DNA of 6,134 bases from Acetobacteraceae bacterium UBA6159 (GCA_002422345.1 DIUL01000153.1:1-6134), one strand, 5' to 3'. Shown: positions 1-5,111, counted from the first letter of the stretch. Translations and numbers: made by a program. The notes: a model not told the origin generated them from the letters alone.

Positions 1-922
1 AGAAATACTTGCCGCCGAACTGCGCCCCGATCCCGATGTTGCGGGACAGTTCCAGCACCTGCTTTTCCAGCTCCACGTCGCGGAAGGCGTGGCCGGCCTT
101 GCTGCCCTCGGTGGGTAGCCCATCCAGCCAGCGGGTCGAGGCCAGCTTCACGGTCTTCAGCGTCATCTCGGCGGAGGTCCCGCCGATCACGATCGCCAGG
201 TGATACGGCGGGCAGGCCGAGGTCCCCAGCGTCTTCATCTTGGTTTCCAGGAACTTCAACAGCCGCTCGGGCGAGAGCACCGCGCGGGTTTCCTGGAAAA
301 GGAAGGTCTTGTTGGCCGATCCGCCGCCCTTGGCGACGAACATCAAATGGAATTCATCGGCGTGGTGGTTGCCGGGGGCCGCCATGATGTCGAACTGGAC
401 GGGCAGGTTGTTGCCCGTGTTGACCTCGTTATACATCGACAGCGGGGCCATCTGCGAATAGCGCAGGTTGGTCTCCGTGTAGGTGCGATGCACGCCCCAG
501 GACAGCGCCTCTTCCTCATCCCCATCGACCCAGACGCGCTGGCCCTTCTTGCCGAAGACGATCGCGGTGCCGGTGTCCTGGCACATCGGCAGCACGCCAC
601 CGGCCGCGATATTGGCGTTCTTCAGCAGGTCGAGCGCCACGAACCGGTCATTCCCGCTCGCCTCCGGGTCATCGAGGATCGCCCGCAACTGCGCCAGGTG
701 CCCCGGCCGCAGCAGGTGGGAGACATCGTGGAACGCCCGCACGGCCAGCTCGCTCAGGGCATCGGGGGCGATCCGCAGAACCGTCTGCCCGTCGCAATTG
801 ACGGTCCGAACCCCTTGGATATCCAGCTTCTTCCATGGTGTCGTCTCCGGCCCCAGCGGGAACATCGGGGAATAGAGGAAACCGGCGGGGCGGGGGCTGG
901 GCGGCTTCATGGGGGCGTTCAT
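1..922 (-). CDS. fumA: Class I fumarate hydratase, [4Fe-4S]-dependent (C-terminus beyond window)
   Basis: Reversibly hydrates fumarate to L-malate in the TCA cycle, in the cytoplasm. The 307 visible residues are the N-terminal (alpha, TtdA-like) domain of the single-chain enzyme, which is usually about 540 residues, so the beta domain lies off the left edge. Two cluster-binding cysteines are visible: Cys114 in LPMCQDTGTA and Cys237 in GTSACPPYHL. The frame stops after GGKYF, and the next codon begins with T, as expected for the third cysteine of a GGKxFCHD-type motif. Start choice: three in-frame ATGs lie at 928, 922 and 910. AAGGAG at 935-930 is 7 nt from the ATG at 922 but only 1 nt from the one at 928, so 922 is preferred. 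It lies 107 bp downstream of sspB on the same strand and may be co-transcribed. The family assignment is firm; the fumA symbol is by homology class only. Confidence 0.93.
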   Translation of the reverse strand, partial: MNAPMKPPSPRPAGFLYSPMFPLGPETTPWKKLDIQGVRTVNCDGQTVLRIAPDALSELAVRAFHDVSHLLRPGHLAQLRAILDDPEASGNDRFVALDLLKNANIAAGGVLPMCQDTGTAIVFGKKGQRVWVDGDEEEALSWGVHRTYTETNLRYSQMAPLSMYNEVNTGNNLPVQFDIMAAPGNHHADEFHLMFVAKGGGSANKTFLFQETRAVLSPERLLKFLETKMKTLGTSACPPYHLAIVIGGTSAEMTLKTVKLASTRWLDGLPTEGSKAGHAFRDVELEKQVLELSRNIGIGAQFGGKYF

Positions 923-929
923 GGTCATG

Positions 930-935
930 CTCCTT
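930..935 (-). promoter_or_regulatory. Shine-Dalgarno site of the fumarase gene
   Basis: AAGGAG read on the minus strand. It lies 7 nt before the ATG at 922 and only 1 nt before the ATG at 928, so it decides in favour of the inner start. Confidence 0.7.
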
Positions 936-1029
936 CAAGGAGAGCGGGATGGGCGTCGATATGGGGGCGGCGGGCGGCGCGGTCAGGGGCAATCCGACCG
1001 GCGCCGAACACACAGGCCACTGGAAGACG

Positions 1030-1551
1030 TCAAGTGCGCGGCGGCGACCGGCGGCGGAACGCGTCGAGGCTGACGACCTGCGGGCTTTCTGATTCGGCTG
1101 CTTCCGAGGCTTCGGCGGCCGGCTCCTCGGGCGGTGGCGGCGGCGTTTCGACCTTCACCTCCTCCTCGGTCACCGGGCGGAAGCGCAGGCCATAGCGGAC
1201 ATGCGGGTCGGCGAAGGCAACCACCGCGTTCAGCGGGACATGCAGCATCGAGGGCACGCCACCGAACGACAGGCCAACGGAGATCATGTCCGTCTCCCAG
1301 TCCATCCGCAGGTCCCAGAACTGGTGCTGCAGGACGATGGTCATTTCCTGCGGATACTGCGCCTTGAGCCGAGCGGGAATCGACACGCCCGGGTGATCGG
1401 TACGGAACGTCAGATAGAAATGATGTCCGTCCGGCAGGCCCTTCTCGACGACGAACTCCACCGCCTTCGCCACGACATGGCGCAGGGCGCGTTCCGTCCA
1501 GTCGTCATAGGGCAACAGGCTATCCGGCCGCTGCTCCTTATCGTCTTCCAT
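1030..1551 (-). CDS. sspB: SspB family ClpXP specificity-enhancing adaptor
   Basis: SspB dimers bind the N-terminal part of the ssrA tag and tether the tagged protein to ClpX, speeding its destruction by ClpXP in the cytoplasm. The 173-residue product has the folded SspB domain at about residues 12-130, including YDDWTERALR near the N-terminus and HFYLTFRTDHPGV and FGGVPSMLHVPLNAV in the body. A low-complexity Pro/Glu/Ala linker follows at about 135-157, then a short C-terminal motif VVSLDAFRRR (159-168), which fits the ClpX-docking tail of the family. The same frame stays open upstream to 2127, but that stretch runs antisense over the MFS gene. The ATG at 1551 is preceded by GAGGG with 7 nt spacing and matches where the family begins. 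A GTG ten codons further up is a less likely start. A permuted ssrA gene lies 3.3 kb away. Confidence 0.92.
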   Translation of the reverse strand: MEDDKEQRPDSLLPYDDWTERALRHVVAKAVEFVVEKGLPDGHHFYLTFRTDHPGVSIPARLKAQYPQEMTIVLQHQFWDLRMDWETDMISVGLSFGGVPSMLHVPLNAVVAFADPHVRYGLRFRPVTEEEVKVETPPPPPEEPAAEASEAAESESPQVVSLDAFRRRSPPRT

Positions 1552-1577
1552 CCGGCAACCCTCGTGAGATCCATCAA

Positions 1578-1605
1578 CCCATAGCGCGGGCGCGCGGGGT
1601 CGCAA
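1578..1605 (-). promoter_or_regulatory. Candidate sspB promoter
   Basis: On the minus strand, TTGCGA (1605-1600) is followed after 16 nt by TATGGG within GCTATGGG (1585-1578). This resembles the alphaproteobacterial housekeeping pattern of a TTG-type -35 with a GCTA-type -10. Predicted transcription would start near 1571, leaving a leader of about 20 nt that contains the GAGGG ribosome site of sspB. The -10 match is partial and nothing here proves activity. Confidence 0.4.
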
Positions 1606-1697
1606 AGTCGGTACTTCACGCAATTCGGCCAGGCACGCGGCGATTGCAATAGGGGGCGGCCGGTTCTCCCATCCACACGCACCGATATGCGTGCCCT

Positions 1698-1726
1698 TTG
1701 ACAGCGCCGGTGCCGCGACGAATGCT
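1698..1726 (+). promoter_or_regulatory. Candidate promoter of the MFS gene, possibly leaderless
   Basis: A perfect TTGACA (1698-1703), a 17-nt spacer, then AATGCT (1721-1726), which keeps the second, third and sixth bases of TATAAT. A start 7 nt after the -10 falls on the A of the ATG at 1733, which would give an mRNA with no 5' leader. That agrees with the absence of any Shine-Dalgarno site before that ATG. The weak -10 limits confidence. Confidence 0.4.
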
Positions 1727-1732
1727 CGTCGC
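1715..1732. repeat. 18-bp dyad abutting the MFS start codon (possible operator)
   Basis: Perfect 7-bp arms GCGACGA (1715-1721) and TCGTCGC (1726-1732) flank a 4-nt centre ATGC. The dyad covers the candidate -10 box and ends one base before the ATG at 1733. The position would suit a repressor site, but no regulator gene is adjacent in the window. If translation starts at the upstream GTG (1691), the dyad is coding. Confidence 0.45.
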
Positions 1733-2986
1733 ATGACCGAAACCGAACCCAGCGCCGACTCCACGGAGCAGGACGAAGACCACGGGGCCTGGCGCAGGAC
1801 GCTGTGGGCGATGGTCGCGGTGCAGTTCGTCATGAGCATCTCGTTCAACATCGTGGCCCCGATCATGCCGCTGTTCCTGCCCGATCTGGGGGTGACGGCG
1901 CCGGCCGCGGTCAATCTCTGGGCCGGCGTGCTGGCGGCGGCGACGTCCTGCGTGGCGGTGTTCGCAGCCCCGGTCTGGGGAGGCCTCGCGGACCGGCACG
2001 GGCGCAAGCTGATGGTGCTGCGATCGACCCTCGGCATCGGCATCTTCACCTTCCTCATGGGCATCGCCCTCGGTCCCTGGCAGATGCTCGGCCTGCGCGC
2101 CGGAATGGGGCTGCTGGCCGGGTTCAACTCGGCCGCGACCGTGATGGTCGCCTCTCAGGTGCCCGAGCGGCGGCTGGGCTACGCGATGGGCTGGATGAGC
2201 ACGGGGACCCTGGTCGGTTCGCTGATCGGCCCGGTGATCGGTGGGGGGATCGCCGACCTGACCGGCAGCTACCGCCTGCCCTTCTTCTTCGGCGGCACGA
2301 TCTGCGTCTGCGCCTTCCTGGTAACGCTGTTCCTAGTTCCCGAGCGCTTCACGCCGCCCGACAAGTCCAAGGCTCGGCCGTCGCTGCTGGCCGGCATCGC
2401 GATCGTCGCCCGCTCCCGTCCGCTGCTGTCGCTGATCGTCGTGCTGATGATGGGCCAGTTCGCGACCCATGCGGTGCAGCCGATCATCACCCTTCATGTC
2501 CAGGATATGCTCGGCCCGAGGCCCAATCTGGCGACACTGGGCGGGATCGCGTTCTCGGTCACCGGGATCGCGGGGGCGCTGGCAGTGCCCTTCCTCGGAC
2601 GGCGCAGCGACCGGATCGGCTACCGCACCACCCTGCTGATCTGCCTGGCCGGGGCGGCCCTGTTCACCGCGCCTCAGGCCCTGCCTCTGGGGTATCCGGC
2701 CTTCGTCGCCGAACGCTTCGGGCTGGGGCTGTTCGTGGGCGGAGTCCTGCCCGCCGCCAACGCGCTGATCGGCAAGCTGACCGATCCGGCGCAGCGCGGC
2801 ACGACCTATGGGCTGCTGTCGTCGGCCTATTTCATCGGCAACACGACCGGCCCGCTGACCGGCGGCGTCGTGGCGGCCAGCGCCGGGATCAACTGGGTCT
2901 TCGCCCTGACAGCCGCGATGCTGACCGCGAACCTGATCTGGGTCTGGCTGGTCGTGCCGGATGAGCGGAAGACCGGATTGAAGTAA
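1733..2986 (+). CDS. MFS transporter, DHA1-type drug/H+ antiporter-like
   Basis: Inner-membrane secondary transporter of the major facilitator superfamily, probably a proton-driven exporter; the substrate cannot be told. The 417-residue product is normal for a 12-helix MFS. A charged N-terminal tail (1-20) is followed by TM1 at about 25-50. Motif A of the loop between TM2 and TM3 is GGLADRHGRK (83-92), and its copy in the second half is LGRRSDRIGYR (288-298). GTLVGSLIGPVIGG (158-171) fits motif C, the TM5 signature of antiporters. The central loop is at about 203-218. Start choice: a GTG at 1691 would add 14 residues, but neither start has a Shine-Dalgarno site. The ATG at 1733 is preferred because a TTGACA promoter box lies within the extension. 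It is divergent from sspB and followed closely by vapB. Confidence 0.85.
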   Translation: MTETEPSADSTEQDEDHGAWRRTLWAMVAVQFVMSISFNIVAPIMPLFLPDLGVTAPAAVNLWAGVLAAATSCVAVFAAPVWGGLADRHGRKLMVLRSTLGIGIFTFLMGIALGPWQMLGLRAGMGLLAGFNSAATVMVASQVPERRLGYAMGWMSTGTLVGSLIGPVIGGGIADLTGSYRLPFFFGGTICVCAFLVTLFLVPERFTPPDKSKARPSLLAGIAIVARSRPLLSLIVVLMMGQFATHAVQPIITLHVQDMLGPRPNLATLGGIAFSVTGIAGALAVPFLGRRSDRIGYRTTLLICLAGAALFTAPQALPLGYPAFVAERFGLGLFVGGVLPAANALIGKLTDPAQRGTTYGLLSSAYFIGNTTGPLTGGVVAASAGINWVFALTAAMLTANLIWVWLVVPDERKTGLK

Positions 2987-3006
2987 GGCGATCCACGCCT
3001 TACGTT
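2978..3006 (+). promoter_or_regulatory. Candidate vapBC promoter
   Basis: TTGAAG (2978-2983), a 17-nt spacer, then TACGTT (3001-3006), which keeps the first two bases and the last base of TATAAT. Transcription would begin near 3013, leaving a short leader with GGAGG (3025-3029) before the vapB ATG. The -35 box overlaps the last codons of the MFS gene. Confidence 0.4.
2983..3003. repeat. Inverted repeat at the MFS stop / vapBC promoter spacer (possible VapB operator)
   Basis: Perfect 8-bp arms GTAAGGCG (2983-2990) and CGCCTTAC (2996-3003) surround a 5-nt centre ATCCA. The repeat contains the MFS stop codon and fills the space between the candidate -35 and -10 boxes of vapBC. Antitoxins of this type normally bind palindromes in their own promoter, so an autoregulatory operator is the favoured reading. 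It could also act as a weak terminator of the MFS gene, but there is no T-run after it. Confidence 0.5.
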
Positions 3007-3033
3007 CTGAAGCATCATCAGGTCGGAGGTCCC

Positions 3034-3282
3034 ATGCCGCTGGAATTGACCGTGACCGCCAAGGGACAGGTCACGCTGAAACGCGAACTCCTGCGCCACC
3101 TTGGGATCGGCCCCGGAGACAGGATCGGCGTCACGTTGATGCCGGATGGCAAGGTCGAACTCACCACGGCGCACACGGCCCATGACATCCGCACCCTCCG
3201 CGGTGCCTTGAAGCGCCCTGGTGCGCCGCCAGTGGCGTTGGAGGACATGCAGCATGCCATCGAACAAGGTCGGCGGGGGTGA
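3034..3282 (+). CDS. vapB: VapB-like antitoxin, AbrB/MazE/SpoVT fold
   Basis: Small DNA-binding antitoxin that would bind and block the PIN toxin encoded next and repress the shared promoter. It has 82 residues. The N-terminal half, ELTVTAKGQVTLKRELLRHLGI (about 4-25), then PGDRIGVTLMPDGKVEL, is a typical swapped-hairpin AbrB/SpoVT domain. The C-terminal half (about 50-82) carries the likely toxin-binding tail, with LRGALKRPGAPPV and a final helix. The ATG at 3034 has GGAGG 4 nt upstream. Its stop overlaps the toxin start by 4 nt, so the two are translationally coupled. Cognate pairing with vapC is inferred from the overlap and from the family pattern. Confidence 0.85.
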   Translation: MPLELTVTAKGQVTLKRELLRHLGIGPGDRIGVTLMPDGKVELTTAHTAHDIRTLRGALKRPGAPPVALEDMQHAIEQGRRG

Positions 3283-3680
3283 AGGTCGCTGTCGATACGA
3301 ATGTCCTGGTTCGATATCTGACCGAGGACGATGAACATCAATCCGCCCAGGCCGCCCGATTGATCGAGGAGGCCGATGCGATCGTGATCCCCACCATCGT
3401 CCTGTGCGAACTGGTCTGGGTGCTACGCCGAGCCTATCGGTACTCGGGCGCCGAGGTCGAGGCATTGGTGCAACGTCTGATCACCAGCCGCCAGGTCGAA
3501 ACCGACCACCCCGCCGCCCAGGCCGGCCTCCGCGCGCTTGGCCGTGGCGGAGACTTCGCAGACGGAGTCATCCACCACGACATGAAGCGGTCGGGGGCAG
3601 ACCACATCGCGACCTTCGACCGCGCCTTCGCCGCATGGATGCCGTCGTCCGAGGTGATCCTGCTGGGCGATGGCGCCTGA
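3279..3680 (+). CDS. vapC: VapC-type PIN-domain toxin ribonuclease
   Basis: Predicted Mg2+-dependent RNase toxin; characterised VapCs cut tRNA, rRNA or mRNA and halt translation, but the target here is unknown. The 133 residues form one PIN domain of usual length. The acidic site appears complete: Asp6 in AVDTNVLVRYL, Glu44 in LCELVWVL, Asp92 and Asp95 in GGDFADGVI, and Asp114 in ATFDRAF. Start is GTG at 3279, forming a GTGA overlap with the vapB stop; AAGG at 3266-3269 is the likely ribosome site. The 5' half uses more A/T-ending codons (GAT, AAT, CGA, TAT, GAA, CAT, CAA) than thyX or the MFS gene, which may reflect horizontal acquisition. No frameshift or lost catalytic residue is seen, so the toxin is probably functional. 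Confidence 0.9.
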   Translation: MKVAVDTNVLVRYLTEDDEHQSAQAARLIEEADAIVIPTIVLCELVWVLRRAYRYSGAEVEALVQRLITSRQVETDHPAAQAGLRALGRGGDFADGVIHHDMKRSGADHIATFDRAFAAWMPSSEVILLGDGA

Positions 3681-3685
3681 GCGCC
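3672..3685. terminator. Short hairpin at the vapC stop, convergent with the DJ-1 gene
   Basis: GGCGC (3672-3676) and GCGCC (3681-3685) pair around CTGA, which includes the vapC stop. It sits in the 10-bp gap between two convergent genes, where a shared terminator would be expected. The stem is only 5 bp and there is no T-run on either side, so the call is weak. Confidence 0.2.
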
Positions 3686-3690
3686 GGTTC

Positions 3691-4368
3691 TCAGACCGCC
3701 AGCCGCTCCGCCACCCGACCCATCAGCGCTTCCCGCTCGGTCCGCATCCCGGACAGATGCTTGCGCGCCATGGCGACCACCTGTTCGGGGGCGGTGTCGG
3801 GCGACCCCGACTCGAACGGCGGCGCCGGGGCGTATTCGATCTGGAGCTGGATCGACTGCGCGACGGTCGGCCCGCACATCTCTCCCACCAGCGTCAGGGC
3901 GAAATCGATCCCCGCGGTCACGCCACCGCCGGTGAAGATGTTGCCGTCGCGCACGACGCGCCCCTTGGTCGGGATCGCGCCCAGCGAGGCCAGGAAATCA
4001 TGCGAGCCCCAATGCGTTGTCGCGTGCTTGCCCTTCAGCAGCCCCGCCGCGCCAAGAACCAGCGCGCCGGTGCAGACCGAGGTGATGTAGCGCGCGCCGG
4101 CGGCCTGGCGGCGGAGGAAATCCAGCACCTCCGGGTCCTCCATCACCGCGGCGACGCCGGACCCGCCGGGGACGCAGATGACGTCGAGCTGCGGGCACTC
4201 GGCCAGGGTCGTGTCGGGCACGATCTTCATGCCGGTGATGGCCTGGACCGGGTCCTTGGTCTTCCACAGCAGATGGACGGTGGCGCCGGGGGTGGCGGCA
4301 AAGACCTCGAACGGGCCCGTCAGGTCGAGTTGCGTCAGCTTGGGGAACAGCAGCAGGCCGATATGCAT
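3691..4368 (-). CDS. inhA: DJ-1/PfpI family protein, isonitrile hydratase-like
   Basis: Cytoplasmic cysteine-dependent hydrolase of the DJ-1/PfpI superfamily. The closest characterised type is Pseudomonas isonitrile hydratase, which adds water to isonitriles to give N-substituted formamides. The 225-residue product carries the nucleophile-elbow motif ITSVCTGALVLGAAGLL (95-111) with Cys99 followed by Thr100, then ATTHW (116-120). Asp15 in QLDLTGPFEVF and Cys99/Thr100 keep the same spacing as the catalytic Asp17, Cys101 and Thr102 of the Pseudomonas enzyme, offset by two. An AraC-type regulator is ruled out because no helix-turn-helix domain follows. The frame is open to 4425, but the ATG at 4368 begins the domain (MHIGLLLFPK) and has GGGAG 7 nt upstream. 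It follows the membrane-protein gene by 34 bp and converges on vapC. The family is sure; the substrate is not, and the symbol is by resemblance (unrelated to enoyl-ACP reductase InhA). Confidence 0.85.
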   Translation of the reverse strand: MHIGLLLFPKLTQLDLTGPFEVFAATPGATVHLLWKTKDPVQAITGMKIVPDTTLAECPQLDVICVPGGSGVAAVMEDPEVLDFLRRQAAGARYITSVCTGALVLGAAGLLKGKHATTHWGSHDFLASLGAIPTKGRVVRDGNIFTGGGVTAGIDFALTLVGEMCGPTVAQSIQLQIEYAPAPPFESGSPDTAPEQVVAMARKHLSGMRTEREALMGRVAERLAV

Positions 4369-4402
4369 GGACGGTCTCCCGGAAACGAGGACCGCACCGG
4401 TA

Positions 4403-4804
4403 TCACAGCCCCCGCGAAGCGTCACGGGCCAGCAGCCAGGGCGCCACGGCGAACAGCCCGAACAGGACCAGGGACACGAGGCCCGAGGGCGTGAGCAGAT
4501 GCGCCAGGTAGACGGCGGGCGGCATGCCCCGCAGCAGAGCGGCCCCCACCAGCTCCATAACCGCCAGCAGGCCGAAGGCCCAGGCGCCCAGGACCAGGCG
4601 CGGCCGCCCGCCCGGGATGGCGAACCAGCCGGTGATCAGGCGGGCCGCGGCCAGCATGGCCAGCAGCATGACCGGTGCCTCGGCCAGCACGGCGCCGAGC
4701 GGCCCGATCGCGGGCTCGACGAAGAGGACGCGGATGATGCCGAGGACGAAGCCGACGGCGAAGACCATCAGGAAATAGGAGAGCGCGGCGAGGACGAGGC
4801 GCAA
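4403..4804 (-). CDS. Small four-helix integral membrane protein of unknown function
   Basis: A 133-residue, almost wholly hydrophobic protein with about four predicted helices: residues 3-23, 36-55, 69-91 and 106-125. Short charged turns separate them, and the C-terminus ends in WLLARDASRGL. There is no recognisable catalytic motif, and no function can be named. The start is uncertain: the 5'-most start that fits a membrane protein N-terminus (MRLVLAALSYFLMVF) is a TTG at 4804 with no clear ribosome site. The first internal ATG (4768) would cut off most of TM1. It lies about 28 bp beyond the 3' end of ssrA on the same strand and 34 bp before the DJ-1 gene, so it may form a two-gene unit with the latter. 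Coding status is supported by the clean alternation of hydrophobic segments and loops. Confidence 0.72.
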   Translation of the reverse strand: MRLVLAALSYFLMVFAVGFVLGIIRVLFVEPAIGPLGAVLAEAPVMLLAMLAAARLITGWFAIPGGRPRLVLGAWAFGLLAVMELVGAALLRGMPPAVYLAHLLTPSGLVSLVLFGLFAVAPWLLARDASRGL

Positions 4805-4831
4805 GGGCGGCGCTTTCGAGGGAGGGTAAGT

Positions 4832-4995
4832 GGGGGGCTTCTGTTGCCCGGTGCCCCCCGAACCGCGCTTATCGCTTATGCAGCGACAGCGAGCGCCTCA
4901 TTGTCATTGGCACTTGAAGTTTGACCCGATAACGGCGGTATCATGCCGGGCAAAAAATGGGTCTTTACCACGCGTGTCGAGCCTGTTTCGCCCCC
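4832..4995 (-). ncRNA. ssrA: tmRNA coding piece
   Basis: Begins GGGGGCGAAACAGGCTCGAC, where the acceptor-stem strand is followed by a D-loop-like stretch. Next come the GACCC/GGGTC-closed pseudoknot region and the tag frame. It ends with a hairpin of GGGGGGC (4859-4853) and GCCCCCC (4838-4832). That hairpin may be a pseudoknot element, the terminator, or both; no clear U-run follows it. The 3' end is therefore approximate. Confidence 0.78.
4876..4911 (-). other. ssrA: tmRNA tag reading frame, ANDNEALAVAA-stop
   Basis: Eleven codons from GCC (4911) to TAA (4876) give ANDNEALAVAA. With the alanine carried by tmRNA the full tag is AANDNEALAVAA. AANDN is the alphaproteobacterial start that SspB-type adaptors recognise, and the AVAA end is the ClpX/ClpA-type degron; the same ends are found in the Caulobacter tag. 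Resumption at the first GCC is inferred from that comparison. Confidence 0.88.
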
Positions 4996-5024
4996 ATGAA
5001 TCCGCCCTGTTTCCAGGAGGATAA
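4996..5024 (-). other. tmRNA intervening segment, removed in processing
   Basis: 29 nt between the encoded CCA end of the acceptor piece and the GGGGGCG start of the coding piece. In other alphaproteobacteria the corresponding linker is cut out of pre-tmRNA, with the acceptor stem presumably formed first. The exact cut at the coding side is inferred from the acceptor-stem pairing. Confidence 0.75.
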
Positions 5025-5104
5025 TGGTGGAGGCGCCGGGCACTGCCCCCGGGTCCACAACGCTTATTCCAACCACCGTTTATCACCATAGTCAGCAAGC
5101 TGAC
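5025..5104 (-). ncRNA. ssrA: tmRNA acceptor piece
   Basis: About 80 nt, encoded first. Its 3' end reads CGCCTCC (5035-5029, acceptor stem) and ACCA (5028-5025), so CCA is encoded. The T-stem is 5052-5048 with 5040-5036 around a 7-nt loop GGCAGTG. Its 5' boundary is uncertain; I set it at a 5-bp hairpin, GTCAG and CTGAC, closed by a G(CTTG)C tetraloop (5104-5091). Confidence 0.8.
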
Positions 5105-5111
5105 GGGGAGA

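Larger units (their letters stand above)
4832..5104 (-). ncRNA. ssrA: Two-piece (circularly permuted) tmRNA, alphaproteobacterial type
   Basis: tmRNA rescues ribosomes stalled on broken mRNA and adds a degradation tag. Here the usual gene order is permuted. Reading the minus strand, the acceptor piece ending CCTCCACCA (to 5025) comes first, then a 29-nt intervening segment, then the coding piece beginning GGGGGCG (4995). The two ends pair as a 7-bp acceptor stem, GGGGGCG with CGCCTCC, whose third pair is G-U, the alanyl-tRNA synthetase identity element. A 5-bp T-stem, CCGGG with CCCGG, directly adjoins it. The coding piece holds a pseudoknot-like region closed by GACCC (4963-4959) and GGGTC (4927-4923), then the tag frame ANDNEALAVAA ending TAA. 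Outer ends are estimates: about 5104 at a small hairpin, about 4832 at a GC-rich hairpin. The mature RNA would be two molecules after processing. Confidence 0.92.

Noticed and set aside
970..1005. Possible hairpin between sspB and the fumarase gene (CGGTC/GACCG)
   Set aside because: Only five pairs around an 11-nt loop, with mismatches outside and no T-run; such pairs are expected by chance in this GC-rich DNA.
200..1195. 331-residue plus-strand open frame
   Set aside because: It lies opposite the fumarase and sspB coding strands and has no recognisable domain; it is open because of high GC.
1552..2127. Long N-terminal extension of the sspB frame, to 365 residues
   Set aside because: It runs antisense over the MFS gene, has the Arg/Pro/Ala-rich composition of a shadow frame in GC-rich DNA, and does not fit the SspB family. 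The ATG at 1551 has a good ribosome site.
1804..2964. 386-residue open frame inside the MFS gene
   Set aside because: It is the +2 frame of a clear transporter gene, with Arg/Gly/Ala-rich sequence typical of an overlapping frame.
2983..3003. Rho-independent terminator of the MFS gene
   Set aside because: The stem is good but GTTCTG follows instead of a T-run, and the repeat fits better as an operator between vapBC promoter boxes. A weak terminator role is not excluded.
3670..4494. 274-residue plus-strand frame opposite the DJ-1 gene
   Set aside because: The minus strand encodes a clear DJ-1/PfpI protein with catalytic motif; the plus frame has no domain-like features.
4876..5076. 66-residue minus-strand protein ending ANDNEALAVAA
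   Set aside because: It reads through the tmRNA acceptor piece and linker; only the last eleven codons are translated, as the tmRNA tag.
5091..5104. 14-bp inverted repeat GTCAGC-AA-GCTGAC as a thyX operator
   Set aside because: It lies at the predicted 5' end of the tmRNA acceptor piece, where a hairpin with a stable CUUG loop explains it more simply, and it is over 80 bp from the thyX start.
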